From an uncultured Clostridia bacterium (GTDB taxonomy: Bacteria; Bacillota; Clostridia; Oscillospirales; Acutalibacteraceae), in assembly GCA_946626015.1 (NCBI GenBank), contig CAMOTT010000003.1, positions 1 to 30,956 of the forward strand: a stretch of DNA of 30,956 nucleotides, given 5' to 3'. Shown here one piece after another: positions 30,836-30,956 of the stretch (the stretch's first letter is position 1; the number at the start of each line of letters is the position of its first letter). The position numbers and the translations under genes were made by a program. The notes under the pieces are model-generated. The model ran no database searches. It was not told the DNA's origin and was given only the letters and a program-made list of their open reading frames with translations.

Positions 30836-30956
30836 ACGGAAAGGGCAAAAATAAAAACGCAACGCATATCACGATATGCCAGAGCCGGTAGGCAGCCCGG
30901 CCGTCCTGCTCACAGCAGGGTAAGTAACCCTCCCCTCCGGGTCGTCCGTTTTTTGC
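30836..30956. repeat. Structured, apparently dispersed intergenic element, cut by the right edge
   Basis: No gene start is seen. Hairpins GCATAT-CACG-ATATGC (30864-30879), CCTGCT-CAC-AGCAGG (from about 30905), GGGT/ACCC and GCCGG/CCGGC are packed together. GCAAAAA near 30845 could pair with TTTTTGC at the end. On the minus strand the whole stretch is open without a stop and reads CEQDGRAAYRLWHIVICVAF, a string I associate from memory with spurious translations near many gut clostridial genes. Read leftward, the first hairpin is followed by TTTTTATTTTT, so it may end a gene beyond the edge. Confidence 0.45.

Noticed and set aside
30836..30956. RNase P RNA, SRP RNA or a known riboswitch at the right edge
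   Set aside because: The hairpins are suggestive, but none of the conserved cores of these RNAs can be matched.

Overview
The window looks like chromosomal DNA of a Gram-positive, Clostridia-type bacterium, most likely of the gut Ruminococcaceae/Oscillospirales group. The evidence is strong AGGAGG-type ribosome sites with many GTG and TTG starts, consensus TTGACA/TATAAT promoters, a MecA adaptor, a RemB-type regulator, a Gram-positive LexA-type operator, lipoproteins and intracellular GH13/GH27/GH95-like glycosidases. I see no transposase, integrase, phage gene, CRISPR array, tRNA or rRNA. Placement below class is inference.

Layout. (a) 1-1809, minus: two FAD oxidoreductases of the clostridial glycerol-3-phosphate-dehydrogenase type, the first cut by the window edge. 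(b) 2014-3217: a GNAT acetyltransferase and a HAD phosphatase. (c) 3366-7336, minus: three tandem paralogous exported metallophosphoesterases, each with its own promoter. (d) 7565-10802, plus: a MTA/SAH-type deaminase, an S-adenosylhomocysteine-hydrolase-like enzyme and ribulose-5-phosphate epimerase. A short mecA-like gene (10805-11347, minus) converges on it. (e) 11501-21481, plus: a run of twelve tightly packed genes. It holds three Rnf-like membrane subunits (D, E, A), a small membrane protein, a GH13 glycosidase, an LCP-like protein, a transglutaminase-like lipoprotein, folE-folP-folB-folK, and remB, and ends at a hairpin. (f) 21576-21884, minus: a small membrane protein behind a promoter with LexA-like operators. 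(g) 22248-25341, plus: dut, a C_GCAxxG_C_C protein, an MGMT-like protein and a divergent GH95-like glycosidase. (h) 25342-26155: a long gene-poor stretch ending in two terminators. (i) 26156-30835, plus: GH27-like glycosidase, lipoprotein, EamA transporter, small acidic Cys-rich membrane protein and two GNAT enzymes. (j) 30836-end: an apparent intergenic repeat or structured element.

The best candidate for an undescribed system is the Rnf-like D-E-A module. It has only the three integral membrane subunits. RnfB, RnfC and RnfG are absent, and three of the four cysteines that should hold the membrane [2Fe-2S] cluster are replaced. The E subunit also carries a charged tail of about 290 residues. 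This suggests an Rnf-derived membrane complex turned to another task, perhaps at the cell envelope, given its neighbours. Other points of interest are the deaminase/SAH-hydrolase pair, whose HxExK motif fits an S-inosylhomocysteine route; the LexA-box-controlled small membrane protein; a folE gene whose only sensible start codon is ACG; and the phosphoesterase triplet with Gln in place of the motif-I His.
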